From: Galactobacter valiniphilus
GTDB taxonomy: Bacteria > Actinomycetota > Actinomycetes > Actinomycetales > Micrococcaceae
Direction of reading: 5' to 3'
NCBI RefSeq assembly: GCF_003575975.1
Contig: NZ_QQXK01000016.1
Span: 17,190-81,189, forward strand
Length of the DNA stretch: 64,000 nucleotides
The notes beneath the pieces were generated by a model, which was not told where the DNA came from, ran no database searches, and saw only the letters and a list, made by a program, of their open reading frames with translations. Below are positions 48,301 through 56,697 of the stretch, in pieces. The position numbers and the translations under genes were made by a program. The first letter of the stretch is position 1. Every line of letters starts with the position of its first letter.

Positions 48301-48324
48301 CCAAGCCCCGGCACGGCAAAGGCG

Positions 48325-49785
48325 TCAGTGCGTGGACGGCTCCTGGGCCACCTCGGTGCGGTCGCCGCTCCACAGCGTGTGGAAGGTGCCCGGCTTGTCG
48401 ACGCGCTTGTAGGTGTGGGCGCCGAAGAAGTCGCGCTGGCCCTGGACCAGGGCGGCCGGCAGGCGGTCCGAGCGCAGGCCGTCGTAGTAGGCAAGCGAGG
48501 AGGAGAACGCCGGGGCGGGGATGCCCTGGCCGGCGGCTTGGATGACCACGCGGCGCCACGCGTCCTGCGCGGACTCGAGGTGCTCGCGGAAGTACGGGGC
48601 CAGCAGCAGGGCCGGCAGCTCCGGCTCGGCGGCGTAGGCCTTCGCGATGGTGTCGAGGAACTGGGCGCGGATGATGCAGCCGGCGCGCCAGATGCGGGCG
48701 ATCTCGCCCTTCTTGACGTCCCAGCCGTACTTCGCGGCGCCGGCGACGATCTCGTCGAAGCCCTGCGAGTAGGCCACGATCTTCGAGGCGAACAGCGCCT
48801 GGCGCACGTCCTCGATGAACGCGTCGGCGTCGTCGACGGCCACGGCGGACGGCCCGGCCAGGCCCTTGGCAGCGGAACGCTGCCCCGCGGCGGAAGAGAG
48901 CGAGCGCGCGAACACTGCCTCGGCGATGCCGGTCACCGGCACGCCCAGATCAAGCGCGTTCTGCACGGTCCAGGCGCCGGTGCCCTTGGCGCCGGCCTGA
49001 TCCAGGATGACGTCGACGAGCGGCAGCTCCGTCTCGGCGTCCACCTGGCGCAGCACCTCGGCGGTGATCTCGATCAGGTAGGAGGAGAGCTCGCCCTGGT
49101 TCCACACCGAGAACACCTCGGCGATCTCGGCGGGGGTCTTGCCCGTGCCGCGGCGAATCAGGGCGTAGGCCTCGGCGATGAGCTGCATGTCGGCGTACTC
49201 GATGCCGTTGTGCACCATCTTCACGAAGTGGCCGGCGCCGTCGGTGCCGACGTGCGTGACGCACGCGGTGCCGTCCTCGGCGCGCGCGGCGATGGACTCG
49301 AGGATGGGGCCGAGCGTCTCGTAGGAGCGCACGGAGCCGCCGGGCATGATGGACGGGCCGTTGAGCGCGCCCTCCTCGCCGCCGGAGATGCCGGTGCCCA
49401 CGAAGTGGATGCCCGTCTCGCGGATGCGGGCCTCGCGCTCGATCGTGTCGTGGAAGTTGGCGTTGCCGCCGTCCACGATGATGTCGCCGGGCTCGAACAC
49501 GGCGAGCAGCTCGTCGATGACGGCGTCGGTGCCCTTGCCGGCCTGGACCATGATGATGGCCGTGCGCGGGGTGGACAGGGACGCGGCGAACTCCTCGTAG
49601 GAGAAGGCCGGCACAAACTGCGCCTCCGGGTGGGCGGAAACCAGCTCATCGGTGCGGTAGCGCGAGCGGTTGAACACCGCCACGGTGTTGCCCTCGCGGG
49701 AGGCCAGGTTGCGGGCCAGGTTGGAGCCCATGACGGCCAGGCCGACCACGCCGATGTTGGCGCTTGCCTGCTGGTTCTCAGACAT
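48325..49785 (-). CDS. gnd: 6-phosphogluconate dehydrogenase, decarboxylating
   Basis: Oxidises 6-phosphogluconate to ribulose 5-phosphate and CO2 in the oxidative pentose phosphate pathway. Seen: 486 residues; NADP-binding GLAVMGSNLARNLASREGNTVAVFNRS (the NRS segment favours NADP), catalytic region GISGGEEGALNGPSIMPGG near 130-148 and GAGHFVKMVHNGIEYADMQLIAEAY near 183 with the catalytic Lys, and the C-terminal tail SSLAYYDGLRSDRLPAALVQGQRDFFGAHTYKRVDKPGTFHTLW. Full length and intact. ATG at 49785 with AGAAGGAAC upstream. Confidence 0.96.
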   Translation of the reverse strand: MSENQQASANIGVVGLAVMGSNLARNLASREGNTVAVFNRSRYRTDELVSAHPEAQFVPAFSYEEFAASLSTPRTAIIMVQAGKGTDAVIDELLAVFEPGDIIVDGGNANFHDTIEREARIRETGIHFVGTGISGGEEGALNGPSIMPGGSVRSYETLGPILESIAARAEDGTACVTHVGTDGAGHFVKMVHNGIEYADMQLIAEAYALIRRGTGKTPAEIAEVFSVWNQGELSSYLIEITAEVLRQVDAETELPLVDVILDQAGAKGTGAWTVQNALDLGVPVTGIAEAVFARSLSSAAGQRSAAKGLAGPSAVAVDDADAFIEDVRQALFASKIVAYSQGFDEIVAGAAKYGWDVKKGEIARIWRAGCIIRAQFLDTIAKAYAAEPELPALLLAPYFREHLESAQDAWRRVVIQAAGQGIPAPAFSSSLAYYDGLRSDRLPAALVQGQRDFFGAHTYKRVDKPGTFHTLWSGDRTEVAQEPSTH

Positions 49786-49844
49786 GTTGTTCCTTCTCTC
49801 GCGGCGTGCTGCCGCGTTCTGTGCTCGAGGACCGAGAACGGTCC

Positions 49845-50891
49845 TCAGTAGAACTCGTGGGTATCGATGCGGTTCTTCAGCGGCTCGCCATCGAGCAGGC
49901 GCCGGGCATTGAAGACGAGCAGCTCCGCGATGAGCCGGTCCTCGTCCCTGTTCATGGTGGCTGCGTGCGGTGAGACCAGCACGTTGGGGAGCTCCCACAG
50001 TCGGCTCTTGGACGGTAGCGGTTCCGTCTCGAACACGTCCAGCGCGGCGAACCCCACATGACGCGACTCGAGCGCCTCGGTGAGGGCCGCCTCGTCGATC
50101 ACGGTGCCGCGGCCCACGTTGACGACGGTGGCGCCGGCGGGCAGTGCGGCGATCACCGCGCGGGAGACAAGATGACGCGTGAGGACCGTGGCGGGCAGCG
50201 TCACGATGAGCGCGTCGGCGTTGGCCGCCGCCTCTTCGAGGCGGTCGGGATGCACGACGGCGTGGGCGTGGGGATCGCTCGTGGCGTGCCGGCTGGTGCC
50301 GGTCACGTGGGCGCCCAGGGCGCTCAGGAGGCGGGAGACCTCGCGGCCGATGTGGCCGAGGCCCAGCACGAGGATGCGGGCTCCGGCGAGGCCGCGCGGG
50401 AAGTCGCCGCGGTCCGGCCACACACGGGCGGCCTGCTGGGCCTTGAGCTCGGGGACGCGCTGGAAGCCGGCGAGGACGCCCAACAGGGCAAACTCGGCGA
50501 GCGGGCGGGCGTGCACGCCCGCGCTCGAGGTGAAGGCGATGCGTTCGAGCGTTGAATCGTCCAGGCCACCGGCGCCGATGAGCGAGCCGCCGCCGGCCGC
50601 GGTCGTGGCGACCCAGCGGACCGAGGTCGTGCAGACGCGGGCCACCTGGGCCGGGTCCTCGTCCGGGATCCCGTAGACGGCGTCCGCGCGGGCCAGGAGG
50701 GCGTCGAAGGCCGCCTCCTGCTCGGGGGTGCGCTTGAAGTCAGCCTCGCCGTAGTGGTCGGAGGGGAAACGCTGGGCCGGGATGAGCGAGGGCTCGTGGA
50801 GCAGCTCGATCCGCGGCTCGGCGCGCAGCACGGCCTCGGCGTCGGCGGGCAGGGGCGTGGCGATGGCCAGCTTGAGGCGCGGCTCAGACAT
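49845..50891 (-). CDS. D-isomer specific 2-hydroxyacid dehydrogenase
   Basis: NAD(P)-dependent 2-hydroxyacid/2-ketoacid oxidoreductase. Seen: 348 residues from the ATG at 50891; nucleotide-binding LVLGLGHIGREVSRLLSALGAHVTGTSR (GxGxxG), the Arg-Glu-His set in VNVGRGTVIDEAALTEAL, FETEPLPSKSRLWELPNVLVSPHAA, with the active-site His in SPHAA. N-terminal VCTTSVRWVATTAAGGG is typical of the GhrA/hydroxypyruvate-reductase-like branch. Substrate not fixed. Its start overlaps the rlmH stop by 8 bases. Confidence 0.88.
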   Translation of the reverse strand: MSEPRLKLAIATPLPADAEAVLRAEPRIELLHEPSLIPAQRFPSDHYGEADFKRTPEQEAAFDALLARADAVYGIPDEDPAQVARVCTTSVRWVATTAAGGGSLIGAGGLDDSTLERIAFTSSAGVHARPLAEFALLGVLAGFQRVPELKAQQAARVWPDRGDFPRGLAGARILVLGLGHIGREVSRLLSALGAHVTGTSRHATSDPHAHAVVHPDRLEEAAANADALIVTLPATVLTRHLVSRAVIAALPAGATVVNVGRGTVIDEAALTEALESRHVGFAALDVFETEPLPSKSRLWELPNVLVSPHAATMNRDEDRLIAELLVFNARRLLDGEPLKNRIDTHEFY

Positions 50892-51342
50892 GGTGGTAGG
50901 ACCCTCCGCCGGAGATCTCCTGGGCGCGGTAGACCTGCTCCGTGAGCATGAGCCGGACCAGTTGGTGCGGGAAGACCAGCTCGGAGAGCGACCAGATGAG
51001 GTTGGCACGCTGGTGCACGGAGGCGTCCACGCCGTAGGCGCCGCCGATCACCACGGTGACATGCTTGCCGGCGTCCAGCGGTTTGCGCAGCGCGGTGGCC
51101 AGGCCGGGGGAGGAGAGCATCTTGCCGCGCTCGTCCAGGAGCACGAGGAACTCGTCCGGCTTGATCTTGGCCAGCAGCCGGCCGGACTCCTCCTCGCGGG
51201 CCGCCTGCTCCTGCCTCGAGGAGTGGGGGATGAGCTGGTAGTCGAGGTCCCAGGGCTTCTTGAGCCGCTTGGCGTAGCGCTCGATCCCCTCGGAGACCCA
51301 GGACTCGTGCTTCTTGCCAACGGCCAGGACCCGGATGCTCAT
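50884..51342 (-). CDS. rlmH: 23S rRNA (pseudouridine-1915-N3)-methyltransferase
   Basis: SPOUT methyltransferase acting on pseudouridine 1915 of helix 69. Seen: 152 residues; MSIRVLAVGKKHESWVSEGIERYAKRL at the start, knot sequences LLDERGKMLSS, VTVVIGGAYGVDASVHQRANLIWSLSELVFPHQLVRLMLTEQVYRAQEISGGGSYHH, which is the strongly conserved RlmH ending (normally ...PYHK/H). ATG at 51342 gives the conserved N-terminus; ATG at 51351 would add three residues. Overlaps the dehydrogenase gene by 8 bases. Confidence 0.93.
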   Translation of the reverse strand: MSIRVLAVGKKHESWVSEGIERYAKRLKKPWDLDYQLIPHSSRQEQAAREEESGRLLAKIKPDEFLVLLDERGKMLSSPGLATALRKPLDAGKHVTVVIGGAYGVDASVHQRANLIWSLSELVFPHQLVRLMLTEQVYRAQEISGGGSYHHV

Positions 51343-51416
51343 GGTGTCCATTGTTCCAGGCCCGGGCCGCGGCCGGTGCGTGCGTGTCGCCGCGGACACG
51401 CACGCCCCGCAAACGC

Positions 51417-52676
51417 TCAGCCGTTGATGTGCGCGTCGACCACCGCGCCGAGCCGCAGCAGCTCCTCGTCGCGACCCCGCCGGCCCTGCACCGTGAAGCC
51501 GGAGGGCAGTCCCGCGGGGGTGCGCCCGCCGGGGAGCGTCAGCATCGGGGCGCCGAGCATGGTCCCGGCTCCCGTGTGCCGCGTGTACAGGCCGAACGCA
51601 TCCACGCGCTCGCCTCGATGGCTCACGCTCTGCCCCTGCTCCACGAGGGGTGCCACGGCCGGGGTGGTGGGGAAGACGAGGGCGTCGAGGCCCGCACCGG
51701 TGAGCAGCGCCTCGTACCCCTCGCGGGCTGCAAAGGTGGAGCGCAGGGCCTCGGCGTAGGCATCGTCTCCCACGGGGTGCGACAGCGTGGATTCGAGGAT
51801 CCCCCGGACATCGGCGCTTGCGACGCCGTCCACGAGCCGGCGGTACGCGGCCTCGGGCGGGGCACCGAACGCCGCCGCCGCCACCTCGCTCAGCAGCCGC
51901 TTGGCCTCCCACAGCACCACCGGCATCTCGGCCGCCCGCGTGTTCTCGAGCACCGGGCCCCAGTCCACGCTCACGACCTCGACGTCCTCGAGCCGTTCGA
52001 GGGCGGCGTTGAAGAGTGCCTCCACCTCGGGGTCAAGGTCAAGCAGGTACTCCCGGGGCACGCCGACGCGGAGGCCGGCGGGCCCCTCGCCGAGCGCCCC
52101 GCGGGAGGTGATGATCGCGTCGGCCTCGACCACGCCGGCGAGCGAGCGCGCAAACAGGCCGGGGGTGTCGCGGGTGAAGGACAGCCCCACCAGGCCGCCG
52201 GCAGGGTAGCGCCCGGTGCTCGGACGGAAGCCGTAGACGCCGTTGAGCGCTGCGGGAATCGACACGGAGCCGCCGGTGTCGGTTCCCACCCCCAGGTCGG
52301 CGTGCCCGCGGGCCACGATGGCAGCGGCGCCGCCCGAGGAACCACCGGCCGAACGGTCCGGATGACCGGGCACCGTGACGGGCCCGTAGCTCACGTTGTC
52401 CGAGGTGATGCCGAAGGCGAGCTCGTGCATATTGCTCGTGCCGAGGATCCTGGCCCCGCCGCGCCGCAGGGCGGCCACCACGGGGGCATCCGCCGCGGCG
52501 ACGTCGCCGGAGAGCCCGGTGCACCCGGCCGTGCGCGGCAGGCCCCGCACGGCGATGTTTGCCTTGATGGTCACGGTGGGCCCGGCGCCGGGTGCGTGCG
52601 CGGTGCCGGCCTCCTGCTCGGCCAGATCGATCCAGTCCCCGGGGTAGGGAAAGCCGGCAGGGGAAACGGTGCTCAT
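51417..52676 (-). CDS. Amidase (amidase-signature family)
   Basis: Hydrolyses a C-N amide bond. Seen: 419 residues; catalytic Lys38 (TVTIKANI), cis-Ser113 (AGGSSGGAAA) and nucleophile Ser137 (GTDTGGSVSIPAALNGVYGFRP) form the complete Ser-cisSer-Lys triad. It lacks the N-terminal approximately 60-residue helical extension of GatA and any C-terminal allophanate-hydrolase domain. Substrate unknown. ATG overlaps the stop of the MFS gene (ATGA), so enzyme and carrier are made together, suggesting uptake followed by hydrolysis of an amide compound (inference). Confidence 0.9.
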   Translation of the reverse strand: MSTVSPAGFPYPGDWIDLAEQEAGTAHAPGAGPTVTIKANIAVRGLPRTAGCTGLSGDVAAADAPVVAALRRGGARILGTSNMHELAFGITSDNVSYGPVTVPGHPDRSAGGSSGGAAAIVARGHADLGVGTDTGGSVSIPAALNGVYGFRPSTGRYPAGGLVGLSFTRDTPGLFARSLAGVVEADAIITSRGALGEGPAGLRVGVPREYLLDLDPEVEALFNAALERLEDVEVVSVDWGPVLENTRAAEMPVVLWEAKRLLSEVAAAAFGAPPEAAYRRLVDGVASADVRGILESTLSHPVGDDAYAEALRSTFAAREGYEALLTGAGLDALVFPTTPAVAPLVEQGQSVSHRGERVDAFGLYTRHTGAGTMLGAPMLTLPGGRTPAGLPSGFTVQGRRGRDEELLRLGAVVDAHING

Positions 52677-54127
52677 CGGGACAGCTCCTCGAGGTTCTTG
52701 CCCTTGGTCTTCGGTGCCAAGAGGTTAATCAATGCCCCGGCGGCGAGGAACGCCGCGAGGCCAAACATGGTGCCGGCGAGCGGCAAGGTGCCCAGCGCGC
52801 CCACCATGACGAAGACGCCGAGACCGCCGCCCACGTGGCCGATCGAATCGGCGAGGGCGTAAGCGGTCGTGCGCACCCGGGTGGGGAACACCTCGGCCGT
52901 GAGGGCGTACTGGGCGGGGACCCAGATGTTCTGGCCGAAGAACAGCACGAGCGCTCCGGCGAACATGAGCAAGGGAGAACCCGCCCCGGCCGAGACAACG
53001 CCGGCGCCGAGCAGCGTGATCGCCGCGCCGATCAGCATCCACCACTTGCGCTCCACCCTGTCCACCACGCTGCGGGCCACGAAGGCGGCGATGATGAAGC
53101 CGAGCAGGCCCACTGCGGAGACCATGCCAGCGGCGCTCGGGCTGTAGCCGAGCCGCACCAGGACGGACGTGAAGGCGCCGGAGAAGGCGTACACGGTGAC
53201 GTAGCCGAGCATCCAGGCGAGCCCCAGGACGACGAGGCGCCGCAGGTACACGGGAGAGGTGAAGAGCTCGCGGATCCCCGCCCACAGCCCGGCGGACCCG
53301 GCCGCGGCGGGCTCGTCAGCCTCCGCCGCGTTGGCGTCCTCGGGCAGCAAGGGAGTGCGGGAGGTCGCCAGCGTCTCCATGCGCTGGACCACGGCCGCTG
53401 CCTCCCCGAGCCGCCCGCGCTCGGCGAGCCAGCGCGGGGATTCGGGCAGGGAGATGCGCAGGAAGAGGGAGACCACGGCCAGGATCGCCCCGATGCCGTA
53501 GATCCAGCGCCAGCCGGAAGTGAACTGCTCCGAGGCGAGCGCCACGGGAAGGGCCTCGGGCCACGGGCCCATGGGCGTCGTCAGGAACAGCCCGAGCCAG
53601 ATGCCGAGCGCCGAGCCGAAGGCGGCCATGATGAACAGCAGGCTTGTGTAGCGCCCGCGCAGTCGCCGCGGCGCCACCTCGCTGACGAACACGTTGATGA
53701 TGGCCAGATCGGCCCCCACCCCGATGCCCGTGATGAAGCGCGAGGCGACGAAGTGCCATTCGTTCATGGAGAAGGCGGAGTACGCCGAGCCGAGACCTGT
53801 GATCACCATGGAGGCGATCAGCATGCTGTGTCGGCCGAAGCGGTCGGAGAGGGGGCCCAGGACGAGGGCGCCCACGGCGTACCCGACGAGGCTCATGAAG
53901 ACGGGAAGTCCCACGAGGGCGTCGGCGCCCCGGGCCGAGCAACCGTCGATGATCTGCGTGCAGGTCTGCACGAAGGAGACGTTGATGTTGAAGATGTCGT
54001 ACTGGACAAACAGCATGCCCAGCCCGATCGTGAGCACGGAGGTCAGGCTCAACCCCCAGCGGGGGAAGCGATCAATCCTGCGGAGGATGGACGAGCGACT
54101 CGGCGGCGCTGCGTGTGGTGCTGACAT
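52673..54127 (-). CDS. MFS transporter, sugar/acid-porter type
   Basis: Twelve-helix secondary carrier. Seen: 484 residues; GPLSDRFGRHSMLIASM (motif A between helices 2 and 3), FITGIGVGADLAIINVFVSEVAPRRLRGRYTSL (porter motif), LRISLPESPRWLAERGRLGEAAAVVQRM (PESPRW motif), and ALTAEVFPTRVRTTAYALADSIGHVGGG. This set is the aromatic-acid/metabolite:H+ symporter and SP-like pattern. A loop of about 45 residues after helix 6 is Ala/Glu-rich. Coupled to the amidase gene; a LuxR-type regulator lies 68 bases upstream on the same strand. Confidence 0.9.
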   Translation of the reverse strand: MSAPHAAPPSRSSILRRIDRFPRWGLSLTSVLTIGLGMLFVQYDIFNINVSFVQTCTQIIDGCSARGADALVGLPVFMSLVGYAVGALVLGPLSDRFGRHSMLIASMVITGLGSAYSAFSMNEWHFVASRFITGIGVGADLAIINVFVSEVAPRRLRGRYTSLLFIMAAFGSALGIWLGLFLTTPMGPWPEALPVALASEQFTSGWRWIYGIGAILAVVSLFLRISLPESPRWLAERGRLGEAAAVVQRMETLATSRTPLLPEDANAAEADEPAAAGSAGLWAGIRELFTSPVYLRRLVVLGLAWMLGYVTVYAFSGAFTSVLVRLGYSPSAAGMVSAVGLLGFIIAAFVARSVVDRVERKWWMLIGAAITLLGAGVVSAGAGSPLLMFAGALVLFFGQNIWVPAQYALTAEVFPTRVRTTAYALADSIGHVGGGLGVFVMVGALGTLPLAGTMFGLAAFLAAGALINLLAPKTKGKNLEELSR

Positions 54128-54195
54128 GGCTGGCTCCTGGGACGGGCGATGCTGACATCACCGAGTCTGTGAGCTGCGTCATGCCGCCACCATCG

Positions 54196-54888
54196 TCACT
54201 TTTGATGATGGGTGAGGAAGAACGTCGCCAATCCGGCACGGTTGCTGGCGCCGGTCTTGTCAAAGGCGTGGCGAAGGTGCGTGCGCAGGGTGGGGGCCGA
54301 CATGCCGAGCTCCGCGCAGATCTCCCGATCCGCGTAGCCGCGCGCGACGAGGGCGGCGACCTCCGCCTCACGCGGCGTGAGCTGCGGAACGGAGGACGGG
54401 GTTTCTGGGGCCCACAAGCGCGACACGAGGTCCCCGAGGCTCTGCAGCGTGCGCCCGTCCTCGACATCGAAGGGGCGCTGCCGCGACCCGCGCCAGACCC
54501 GCAGGTCCACCGTGCCCACGTCCGTGGCGGAGGGGAAGTAGTTCATCCCGTGGTGCATGTTCCGGCGGTGCAGGAAATCGTGCACAAACTCGTCGCTGTG
54601 TCCCCGCACCAAGGTGACGCGCGAGGTGGCTCGGCGCCGGAAGAGGGTGGGGGTCAGCCGGTCCACGTGGCGAAAGTGCCCCTCGTACGCCGCCACCATG
54701 TCACTGCCGAGGTGAATCTCGACGGGATCTGAGTACGGGCCCGTGGGATCGCAGACGTAGGACACGAAGACCTCGGCGTCGAGGAGCTTGAGCAGGACCT
54801 CACCGAGATCGTTGCGCCGCTCGGCGGCGGGCGCGTTCGACAGGGCGATGTCGATGGCATCGGCGGTCAGGGCCCTCACACGGTCCAC
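54196..54888 (-). CDS. LuxR-family transcriptional regulator
   Basis: Probable regulator of the MFS-amidase unit. Seen: 230 residues from GTG at 54888 (GGGGG upstream); an N-terminal sensory domain of about 165 residues with GAF/PAS-like composition (LLKLLDAEVFVSYVCDPTGPYSDPVEIHLGSDMVAAYEGHF) and a C-terminal LuxR helix-turn-helix LTPREAEVAALVARGYADREICAELGMSAPTLRTHLRHAFDKTGASNRAGLATFF. No receiver domain, so it is not a response regulator. An ATG 33 bases upstream is the alternative start. Confidence 0.87.
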   Translation of the reverse strand: MDRVRALTADAIDIALSNAPAAERRNDLGEVLLKLLDAEVFVSYVCDPTGPYSDPVEIHLGSDMVAAYEGHFRHVDRLTPTLFRRRATSRVTLVRGHSDEFVHDFLHRRNMHHGMNYFPSATDVGTVDLRVWRGSRQRPFDVEDGRTLQSLGDLVSRLWAPETPSSVPQLTPREAEVAALVARGYADREICAELGMSAPTLRTHLRHAFDKTGASNRAGLATFFLTHHQK

Positions 54889-54977
54889 GCTGCCCCCTTT
54901 CGAACGCGGTGGGTGGAGCAATAATCATGATGTCACCGGCGCGCGGCCGGCACCAGATCGCGACACCGCGGCACGCA

Positions 54978-55020
54978 AGGGCCCCGCCACCGCGAGGGGA
55001 ACAAGCGGTGACGGGGCCCT
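54978..55020 (-). terminator. Terminator of the FMN reductase gene
   Basis: 16-base arms 54978-54993 and 55005-55020 with one mismatch, 11-base loop, about 100 bases past the reductase stop on the minus strand. Confidence 0.6.
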
Positions 55021-55120
55021 GCAGGTTAGGCCGGCGGTGAAGCCGACCAAGCGTCGTCGTGCCCCGAAAGCGAGGGCGCGGCGACGGTGGCGCCGGCTCA
55101 GCACGGCCGGCGCCACGGGA

Positions 55121-55708
55121 TCAGGCGTTGACGCCCAGCACGGCGGCCTTGCCGGCCGTCAGGATGCGCGTGGTGGTCGTGATGGAGGTCAGCAGGCCCT
55201 CGATCTCGGCGGCGCGGCGCTCCAGCGGCTCGAGGCCGTTGCCGCCCATGAGCTCCTCGAACAGCGACAGCGCGACGGTGGCGCGCAGGTCGAACATGTC
55301 GAAGTTGGCGACGATCTGGCGCCACTGCTCGGTGGCGCGGATGCCGCCGTCGGCGCCGTAGGACACGAAGGCCACCGGCTTGCCGTTCCACTCGGGGGCG
55401 AGGGAATCGAAGGCGTTCTTCAGGGCGCCGGGGACGCCGTGGTTGTACTCGGGGGTGATGACGATGTAGCCGTCCAGCTCGTCGATCTTGGCGGACCAGG
55501 CCTGCTGGGCGTCGTTGTCGTAGTTGCGGTTGGCCATGCCCGGCAGCAGGGCGGAGTCCAGCAGCGGCAGGTTGAAGTCGGCCAGGGCGACGATCTCGAA
55601 GCTCAGGTCCTCGGTCTCGAACGCGGCGGAGTGCTCCTTGACCCAGCGGGCGACGTGAGCAGAGTTGCGGCCCTCGCGGACGGAACCGGAGATGATGCCG
55701 ATCTTCAT
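55121..55708 (-). CDS. NAD(P)H-dependent FMN reductase-like oxidoreductase
   Basis: Flavodoxin-fold flavoprotein reducing FMN, quinones or azo compounds. Seen: 195 residues from the ATG at 55708; flavin-phosphate loop IISGSVREGRNSAHVARWV (5-23), LPLLDSALLPGM, the conserved TPEYNHGVPGALKNAFDSLAPEWNGKPVAFVSYGADGG (about 85-122). It lacks a signal or extra domain. It could supply FMNH2 for the monooxygenases at 3340-7736, but there is no positional link; that remains conjecture. Upstream extension of the frame was rejected for lack of family similarity. Confidence 0.9.
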   Translation of the reverse strand: MKIGIISGSVREGRNSAHVARWVKEHSAAFETEDLSFEIVALADFNLPLLDSALLPGMANRNYDNDAQQAWSAKIDELDGYIVITPEYNHGVPGALKNAFDSLAPEWNGKPVAFVSYGADGGIRATEQWRQIVANFDMFDLRATVALSLFEELMGGNGLEPLERRAAEIEGLLTSITTTTRILTAGKAAVLGVNA

Positions 55709-55863
55709 GGGGTACAGCCTTTCGGTCGATACAGCGGGGATGACTTCCCCGCCCTCTCTGAGAAGTTGAAGCGTCAGGCAATGCCGCATCATTCCCCTGG
55801 GCCGTGTGATGTGACTCACGCGCTGTTGGCGATCCCCCAGATTCCGCGCCTACCCTCGCGTGC

Positions 55864-56697
55864 ATGCAACACCCAATGGGCCAGCGGGCCTCCTTGCGCC
55901 GTCTCCTCTCCCCGCGGGTCGGGCTCCTTCAGGGAACGACGGCGGGCGGCGGCCCGGGCGGGAACCCCGCCTCGGTGGGCGGCGGGAAGCGCTGGGTGTT
56001 GTGGTTGGCCGTCACCGCGGCCGTCCTCTCGGTGGTGGCAGCCGTTGGCATCTACGAGTCGCTGGGCGAGGAGGACGATCTCGCCGCCTACGACCGGCCG
56101 GTCCTCGACTTCTTTGCGTTGCACCGTCTGTCCTGGCTGACCCCGGCCGTCGCGGCCTTCACGCGGATCGGCTCCGCACCGGTGCTGAGCGTGATCCTCC
56201 TGCTCCTCGTGGGCATCCTGTGCTGGCGCCGCCGCAGCCTGTACCCGCTGCTGTTGCTGGCGGGCGCGGCCGCCGCTTCGGTGCTGCTCACGGTGGCGTT
56301 GAAGAACGCGCTGGATCGGCCCAGGCCGCCGTACGAGCTGGCCGTGCCTCCCTTCGAGACCTCGGGGTCCTTCCCGTCCGGGCACACGCTGAACTCCACC
56401 GCCCTGGCGCTGGTGCTGTGCTACCTGATGCTGCGCTTCAGCCGCCCGCGCCCCCTCAAGCTCGTCGCCATCGGGGTCGCCCTGATCTACATCGCCGCCA
56501 TGGGCGTGTCCCGGCTCTACCTCGGGGCCCACTGGCTCACCGACGTGGTCTCGGGCTGGGCGCTCGGCCTCTTGGTGGCCGCGCTCGCCGTGGTGGTCGA
56601 TCGACTGTTGCTGTGGCGAGCCCCTGCGGTGATCGTCGCGCCGCCCGCCCCGGGGACGGGCGGCGAATCGCCGGGCGGGGACCCCGTGTCGGCTTAG
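55864..56697 (+). CDS. PAP2-family membrane phosphatase
   Basis: Lipid phosphate or undecaprenyl-pyrophosphate phosphatase-like enzyme. Seen: 277 residues; Gly-rich cytoplasmic head of about 40 residues, six membrane helices, and the full acid-phosphatase signature KNALDRPRPP, GSFPSGHTLN and SRLYLGAHWLTDV with its His pair. The tail after the last helix is Pro/Gly-rich. ATG at 55864. Its stop overlaps the convergent dipeptidase stop by four bases (56694-56697). Confidence 0.9.
   Translation: MQHPMGQRASLRRLLSPRVGLLQGTTAGGGPGGNPASVGGGKRWVLWLAVTAAVLSVVAAVGIYESLGEEDDLAAYDRPVLDFFALHRLSWLTPAVAAFTRIGSAPVLSVILLLLVGILCWRRRSLYPLLLLAGAAAASVLLTVALKNALDRPRPPYELAVPPFETSGSFPSGHTLNSTALALVLCYLMLRFSRPRPLKLVAIGVALIYIAAMGVSRLYLGAHWLTDVVSGWALGLLVAALAVVVDRLLLWRAPAVIVAPPAPGTGGESPGGDPVSA

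Larger units (their letters stand above)
48018..48324. other. Palindrome-filled gap between convergent genes
   Basis: No gene is supported. The 307 bases are almost wholly taken up by repeats: the two-module element copy C (48037-48128) and two further long palindromes (48149-48206 and 48240-48300). Any of these can act as terminators for the small membrane-protein gene and gnd, which converge here. Confidence 0.85.
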
